A stretch of DNA of 64,000 nucleotides, from assembly GCA_019423755.1 (NCBI GenBank), contig JAHZAU010000007.1, forward strand, positions 33,972 to 97,971, read 5' to 3'. A program made the translations under genes and the position numbers. The notes beneath the pieces were generated by a model. That model had not been told where the DNA came from and searched no databases. It was given only the letters and a program-made list of their open reading frames with translations. This document shows, in pieces, positions 59,163 through 64,000 of this stretch. Positions within the stretch are counted from its first letter, which is position 1, and each line of letters opens with the position of its first letter. Source of the stretch: Oscillospiraceae bacterium (GTDB lineage Bacteria > Bacillota > Clostridia > Oscillospirales > Ruminococcaceae).

Positions 59163-62100
59163 ATGGTGAATGTGAAACCGGTACATCTGGGTAAAAATGT
59201 TCGAATGAGCTTTTCTCGGATCGACGAGGTTTTGGAGATGCCAAACCTCATCGAGGTCCAGAAAAACTCCTATAAGTGGTTCCTGGAAGAGGGGCTGCGG
59301 GAGGTATTCAAGGACATGTCCGAGATTACAGATTATCAGGGCAATCTGGTCTTGGATTTCATTGATTACCACCTGGAAGACAAGCCGAAATACACCATCG
59401 AAGAATGCAAAGAACGAGACGCCACCTATGCCGCTCCTCTGCGTGTCCGCGCCAGCCTGCTGAACAAGGAGACCGGCGAGGTCAAGGAACAGGACATCTT
59501 CATGGGTGACTTCCCGGTGATGACCCCCAGCGGCACCTTCATCATCAACGGTGCGGAGCGAGTCATCGTTTCCCAGCTGGTTCGTTCCCCTGGCGTGTAC
59601 TACGGCGTTTCCCGCGACAAGGCCGGTAAGGAGCTGTTCTCCTCCACCGTTATCCCCAACCGCGGCGCCTGGCTGGAGTATGAGACCGACTCCAACGACG
59701 TGTTCTACGTCCGCATCGATAAAAACCGCAAACTGCCGGTGACCACCTTCATCCGCGCTCTGGGCCTTTCCAGCGACGCGCAGATCCTGGAGTTCTTCGG
59801 CAGCGATGAGAAGATGCTGTCTACCCTGGACAAGGACAGCACCAACAACACCGAGGAAGCCCTGCTGGAAGTTTACCGCAAGCTGCGTCCCGGCGAGCCC
59901 CCCACGGTGGACAGCGCAAAATCCCACCTGAACATGCTGTTCTTCGACGCCAGACGTTACGATCTTTCCCGCGTTGGCCGCTACAAATACAACAAGAAGC
60001 TGGCCATCTCCGCCCGCATCACCGGCCACACCCTGGCTCAGCCGGTCATCAGCAGCCGCACCGGCGAGATGCTGGCCGAAGCCGGCGAGGTGCTCTCCCG
60101 CGCCAAAGCCGCTGAGATCGAGAAGGCCGGTATCGATACCGTCTTCCTGAAAGAAGGGGACAAGGAGGTCAAGGTCATCTCCAACGGCATGGTGAACCTG
60201 GACGACTATGTATCCTGCGTCACCGAGGAAGAGAAGGAAGAATGGGGCCTCAACGAGAAGGTCCGCTTCTCCGTGCTGTGCGAGATCCTGGACAGCTGCT
60301 CCGACGAGGAGACCCTGCGCGAGACCCTGCGTACCCGCGTGGACGACCTGATCCCCAAACACATCATCATCGATGATATCTTCGCTACCATCAACTATAT
60401 GTGCTGCCTGGGCCACGGCGTAGGCACCACCGACGATATCGACCACCTGGGCAACCGCCGCATCCGTTCCGTCGGTGAGCTGCTGCAGAACCAGTTCCGC
60501 ATCGGCTTTGCCAGAATGGAGCGCGTCATCCGCGAGCGTATGACCACCCAGGCTCAGGATCTGGATGTCGTAACTCCCCAGGCCCTGATCAACATCCGTC
60601 CTGTGGTTGCTGCCATCAAAGAGTTCTTCGGCTCCTCTCCGCTGTCTCAGTTCATGGACCAGAACAACCCGCTGGCTGAGCTGACCCACAAGCGCCGTCT
60701 GTCCGCTCTGGGTCCCGGCGGTCTGTCCCGTGACCGCGCCGGATTCGAGGTCCGCGACGTTCACTACTCTCACTACGGCCGCATGTGCCCCGTAGAGACC
60801 CCCGAAGGTCCGAACATCGGTCTGATCTCCTACCTGGCATCCTTCGCCCGCATCAACAAGTACGGCTTCATCGAGGCTCCGTACCGCAAGGTGGACAAGG
60901 AGACCGGTATCGTCACCGATGAGATCCGCTATATGACCGCTGACGAAGAGGACGAATACATCGTGGCAGAGGCCAACGAGCCGCTGGACGAGGATCGCCG
61001 CTTTGTCAACAACATTGTTAACGTCCGTCACCGCGATGTGGTTAAGAACATCGAGCGCGAGCAGGTAGACTACATGGATGTCTCTCCGAAGATGGTAGTC
61101 TCCATCGCTACTGCGATGATCCCCTTCCTGGAGAACGACGATACCAACCGAGCTCTGATGGGTGCAAACATGCAGCGTCAGGCAGTACCGCTCCTGAAGA
61201 CCGAGTCCCCCATCGTTGGTACCGGTATGGAATACAAAGCCGCTGTCGACTCCGGCGTCTGCGTCGTTTCCGACGTCAACGGCGTGGTAGACCGCGTGGA
61301 TGCCACTAAGGTAGTCGTCCGCACCGACGAGGGCGAGATGAAGACCTTCAAGGTCATCAAGTTCCTGCGCTCCAACCAGGGTACCTGCTTCAACCAGAGA
61401 CCCATCGTCAGCGCCGGTGAGCGCGTCACCGTCGGCCAGGTACTGGCAGACGGCCCCGCTACCAGCAACGGTGAGATCTCCCTGGGTAAGAACGCCCTCA
61501 TCGGCTTCATGACCTGGGAAGGTTACAACTACGAGGACGCCGTCCTGCTCAACGAAAAGCTGGTCCGTGACGACGTTTACACCTCCATCCATATTGAAGA
61601 ACACGAGATCGAAGCCCGTGACACCAAGCTGGGTCCGGAAGAGATCACCCGTGATATCCCCAACGTGGGCGACGACGCCCTCAAAGAGCTGGACGACCGC
61701 GGCATCATCCGCATCGGTGCTGAGGTACACTCCGGCGACATCCTGGTCGGTAAGGTCACACCCAAGGGCGAGACCGAGCTCAACGCCGAGGAGCGCCTGC
61801 TGCGCGCCATCTTCGGTGAAAAGGCCAGAGAAGTCCGCGACACCTCCCTGCGCGTGCCCCACGGCGAATACGGCATCGTGGTGGACGTAAAGGTCTTCAC
61901 CCGCGAGAACAGCGACGAGCTGTCCCCCGGCGTAAACATGGTAGTCCGCTGCTACATCGCTCAGAAACGTAAGATCTCCGTCGGTGACAAGATGGCGGGC
62001 CGTCACGGTAACAAGGGTGTTGTGTCCCGCATTCTGCCGCAGGAGGATATGCCCTTCCTGGCCGATGGCCGTCCGCTGGACATCGTGCTGAACCCCCTGG

Positions 62101-62915
62101 GCGTACCTTCCCGAATGAACATCGGTCAGGTACTGGAGGTACATCTGGGCCGTGCCGCTGCCGAGCTGGGCTGGAAGATCATGACCCCCGTATTCGACGG
62201 CGCCAAGGAAAGCGATATCCGCGACTGCCTGGAGATGGCCGGCCTGCGCGGCGACGGTAAGACCACCGTTTACGATGGCCGTACCGGTGAGCCCTTCGAC
62301 AACCCGGTCACCGTCGGCTACATGTACTACCTGAAGCTGCATCACCTGGTTGATGATAAGATCCACGCCCGTTCCACTGGTCCCTACTCCCTGGTCACCC
62401 AGCAGCCGTTGGGTGGTAAGGCGCAGTTCGGTGGTCAGCGTTTCGGTGAGATGGAGGTTTGGGCCCTGGAGGCATACGGCGCTGCCTACACCCTGCAGGA
62501 GATCCTCACCGTCAAGTCGGACGATGTCATCGGCCGTGTTAAGACCTTCGAAGCCATCGTCAAGGGCAAAAACGTGCCCACCCCCGGCATCCCCGAGTCC
62601 TTCAAGGTACTCATCAAGGAGCTGCAGTCTCTGGCTCTGGATGTCAAGGTCCTGGATAAGAACAACGAGGAGATCGACCTCAAGCAGGATCTGGACGACG
62701 ATATGGGCTTCAACGAACAGGAAGCACCTGCTTACAACCCCGATGACGACGGCACCAACTTCGAAAACGTCGCCATCGATTCTGAGATCGCCGAAGGCTT
62801 CGCTGTGGAGCATCCGGACGATCAGGAGGACGACGATATCGGCAGCCTGCTGGATGAATTCAGCAACTTTGGTCTGGATGAGGACGGCGCTGACGACGAC
62901 GATTTTAATATTTAG
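59163..62915 (+). CDS. rpoB: DNA-directed RNA polymerase subunit beta
   Basis: 1250 residues from ATG 59163, where clostridial RpoB proteins normally begin (VNVKPVHLGKNVRMSFSRID); the open frame goes back to 59115. All conserved blocks are present. The rifampicin region reads SSPLSQFMDQNNPLAELTHK then RRLSALGPGGL, with the sensitive-type Ser, Asp, His and Ser residues. GNKGVVSRILPQEDMPF and GGKAQFGGQRFGEMEVWALE are near the C-terminus, which ends in an acidic tail (DEDGADDDDFNI). It forms the catalytic core with RpoC, 17 bases downstream. Confidence 0.98.
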   Translation: MVNVKPVHLGKNVRMSFSRIDEVLEMPNLIEVQKNSYKWFLEEGLREVFKDMSEITDYQGNLVLDFIDYHLEDKPKYTIEECKERDATYAAPLRVRASLLNKETGEVKEQDIFMGDFPVMTPSGTFIINGAERVIVSQLVRSPGVYYGVSRDKAGKELFSSTVIPNRGAWLEYETDSNDVFYVRIDKNRKLPVTTFIRALGLSSDAQILEFFGSDEKMLSTLDKDSTNNTEEALLEVYRKLRPGEPPTVDSAKSHLNMLFFDARRYDLSRVGRYKYNKKLAISARITGHTLAQPVISSRTGEMLAEAGEVLSRAKAAEIEKAGIDTVFLKEGDKEVKVISNGMVNLDDYVSCVTEEEKEEWGLNEKVRFSVLCEILDSCSDEETLRETLRTRVDDLIPKHIIIDDIFATINYMCCLGHGVGTTDDIDHLGNRRIRSVGELLQNQFRIGFARMERVIRERMTTQAQDLDVVTPQALINIRPVVAAIKEFFGSSPLSQFMDQNNPLAELTHKRRLSALGPGGLSRDRAGFEVRDVHYSHYGRMCPVETPEGPNIGLISYLASFARINKYGFIEAPYRKVDKETGIVTDEIRYMTADEEDEYIVAEANEPLDEDRRFVNNIVNVRHRDVVKNIEREQVDYMDVSPKMVVSIATAMIPFLENDDTNRALMGANMQRQAVPLLKTESPIVGTGMEYKAAVDSGVCVVSDVNGVVDRVDATKVVVRTDEGEMKTFKVIKFLRSNQGTCFNQRPIVSAGERVTVGQVLADGPATSNGEISLGKNALIGFMTWEGYNYEDAVLLNEKLVRDDVYTSIHIEEHEIEARDTKLGPEEITRDIPNVGDDALKELDDRGIIRIGAEVHSGDILVGKVTPKGETELNAEERLLRAIFGEKAREVRDTSLRVPHGEYGIVVDVKVFTRENSDELSPGVNMVVRCYIAQKRKISVGDKMAGRHGNKGVVSRILPQEDMPFLADGRPLDIVLNPLGVPSRMNIGQVLEVHLGRAAAELGWKIMTPVFDGAKESDIRDCLEMAGLRGDGKTTVYDGRTGEPFDNPVTVGYMYYLKLHHLVDDKIHARSTGPYSLVTQQPLGGKAQFGGQRFGEMEVWALEAYGAAYTLQEILTVKSDDVIGRVKTFEAIVKGKNVPTPGIPESFKVLIKELQSLALDVKVLDKNNEEIDLKQDLDDDMGFNEQEAPAYNPDDDGTNFENVAIDSEIAEGFAVEHPDDQEDDDIGSLLDEFSNFGLDEDGADDDDFNI

Positions 62916-62932
62916 GGAAGAAGGAGTCGCAT

Positions 62933-64000
62933 ATGGAATTTAACGTGTTTGAATCAATCAAAATCGGCTTGGCTTCTCCAGAAAAGATCCGGGAATGGTC
63001 CTACGGCGAGGTAAAAAAGCCGGAAACCATCAACTACCGGACGCTGAAGCCGGAGCGCGACGGCCTCTTCTGCGAGCGTATCTTTGGTCCTACCAAGGAC
63101 TGGGAGTGCTACTGCGGCAAGTACAAACGCCTGCGCTACAAAGGCAAGATCTGCGAACGCTGCGGCGTTGAGGTCACCAAATCCAAGGTCCGCCGCGAGC
63201 GCATGGGCCATATTGAACTGGCGGCTCCCGTGTCCCACATCTGGTACTTCAAGGGCACTTCTTCCCGCATGGGTCTGCTGCTGAATATGTCCCCCCGCCT
63301 ACTGGAGAAGGTGCTGTACTTCGCGTCCTACATTGTGACCGATCCCGGCACCACCAACCTGAAGAAATACACCCTCCTTTCGGAGAAAGAATACCGCGAC
63401 CTGCGCGAGGCTTATGAGGACGAGTTCGAGGCACTCATGGGCGCCGAGGCCATCAAAAAGCTGCTGGAAGAGATCGATCTGGAGCAGCTGAGCCGCGAGC
63501 TCAAGGACGAGCTGGAAAGCCTGCCCATGGGCCAGAAACGCGCCCGCATCCTCAAACGTCTGGAAGTAGTCGAAGCCTTCCGCATCAGCGGAAACAACCC
63601 CGCCTGGATGATCATGGACGTGGTACCGGTAATCCCGCCGGATATCCGCCCCATGGTCCAGCTGGACGGCGGCCGCTTCGCCACCAGCGACCTGAACGAC
63701 CTGTATCGTCGGGTTATCAACCGGAACAACCGCCTCAAAAAGCTCATCGAGCTGGGCGCGCCGGACATCATCGTCCGCAACGAGAAGCGCATGCTCCAGG
63801 AGTCGGTGGACGCCCTCATCGACAACGGCCGTCACGGCCGTCCGGTGACCGGCCCCAACAACCGTCCCCTCAAGTCCCTGTCCGATATGCTCAAAGGTAA
63901 ACAGGGCCGCTTCCGTCAGAACCTGCTGGGTAAACGTGTTGACTATTCCGGCCGTTCGGTTATCGTCGTCGGCCCGGAGCTGAAGATGTACCAGTGCGGT
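62933..64000 (+). CDS. rpoC: DNA-directed RNA polymerase subunit beta' (3' partial)
   Basis: The first 356 codons of rpoC; the window ends inside the gene. ATG 62933 follows GAAGGAG. The N-terminal zinc-binding domain is visible (CYCGKYKRLRYKGKICERCG, about 59-78), then PVSHIWYFKGTSSRMG, and GKQGRFRQNLLGKRVDYSGR near the end, before the active-site NADFDGD, which lies outside the window. Confidence 0.98.
   Translation, partial: MEFNVFESIKIGLASPEKIREWSYGEVKKPETINYRTLKPERDGLFCERIFGPTKDWECYCGKYKRLRYKGKICERCGVEVTKSKVRRERMGHIELAAPVSHIWYFKGTSSRMGLLLNMSPRLLEKVLYFASYIVTDPGTTNLKKYTLLSEKEYRDLREAYEDEFEALMGAEAIKKLLEEIDLEQLSRELKDELESLPMGQKRARILKRLEVVEAFRISGNNPAWMIMDVVPVIPPDIRPMVQLDGGRFATSDLNDLYRRVINRNNRLKKLIELGAPDIIVRNEKRMLQESVDALIDNGRHGRPVTGPNNRPLKSLSDMLKGKQGRFRQNLLGKRVDYSGRSVIVVGPELKMYQCG

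Noticed and set aside
59133..62813. A 1226-codon open frame antisense to rpoB, and similar long frames antisense to pheT, leuA and the first operon
   Set aside because: They lack ribosome binding sites, have the His/Val/Gly-rich make-up of GC-skewed shadow frames, and lie wholly over well-supported genes.
1..64000. CRISPR arrays, insertion sequences, prophage genes, tRNA or rRNA genes
   Set aside because: No regularly spaced direct repeats, transposase or integrase motifs, or tRNA-like cloverleaves were seen; the tRNA-like pairing signals belong to the T-box leaders.

Overview
The window reads as a GC-rich, low-copy-repeat chromosome segment of a Gram-positive Clostridia-class anaerobe, most likely an Oscillospiraceae/Ruminococcaceae-type gut bacterium. 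The evidence is the strong AGGAGG-type ribosome binding sites on nearly every gene, three tRNA-sensing T-box leaders (leuA, pheST, cysS), a long-form ribosome hibernation factor, several lipoprotein solute-binding proteins of carbohydrate ABC importers, a ROK regulator, an RsiV-like ECF module, and a BclA-like collagen protein preceded by a sporulation (sigma-K type) promoter. The species assignment is inference only.

Layout. (1) 1-8592: one rightward catabolic operon, entered in the middle of its first permease gene: CUT1-type ABC importer, HAD phosphatase, TIM-barrel sugar isomerase/epimerase, double-SIS sugar isomerase, YjbQ-family protein, an IunH-like nucleoside hydrolase lacking the usual active-site histidine, and a tandem-duplicated nucleoside 2-deoxyribosyltransferase-like protein. 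(2) 8631-13788: a ZIP metal transporter, an Lsa-type ABC-F protein with a full transcription-attenuation leader (promoter, six-codon leader ORF, terminator), a divergent frameshifted WYL-type regulator, a zinc-ribbon protein and an SPL-like radical SAM protein. (3) 13932-23726: a second sugar locus with a ROK repressor, lipoprotein binding protein, two permeases, a PatB/MalY-type PLP enzyme, xylulokinase, DUF4867 protein and an L-fucose-isomerase-like protein. ROK-type palindromes sit at both the repressor gene and the importer promoter. (4) 23771-26514: a leftward operon for an ArsR-G3E GTPase fusion, a CxxC mini-thioredoxin and an ArsP-type permease. (5) 26674-32724: secreted protein of unknown function, transaldolase-like aldolase, T-box-controlled leuA, an RlmL-like RNA methyltransferase and HPF. 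(6) 32829-39960: NAD(P)HX repair enzyme, lipoproteins, a WG-repeat/ADP-ribosylglycohydrolase fusion, an ECF sigma/anti-sigma module and a glycosyltransferase. (7) 40038-41301: collagen-like surface protein with sigma-K-like promoter, upstream of the glycosyltransferase. (8) 41331-58665: housekeeping genes: T-box-pheST, recA-recX-rimO-pgsA, T-box-cysS, S1-domain protein, DUF951-prfA-tsaC-coaE-lytic transglycosylase, M18 aminopeptidase, DUF2500 protein, XRE regulator. (9) 58666-64000: rpoB and the start of rpoC, with their own promoter and no rplJL genes directly upstream.

The most interesting items are the ABC-F attenuator with its divergent regulator, the ArsR-GTPase fusion operon, the atypical nucleoside/sugar salvage operon, the sigma-K/collagen/glycosyltransferase unit, and the leuA T-box whose specifier position appears to read UGG rather than a leucine codon. 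Coordinates and motif matches were read by eye; no database search was possible.
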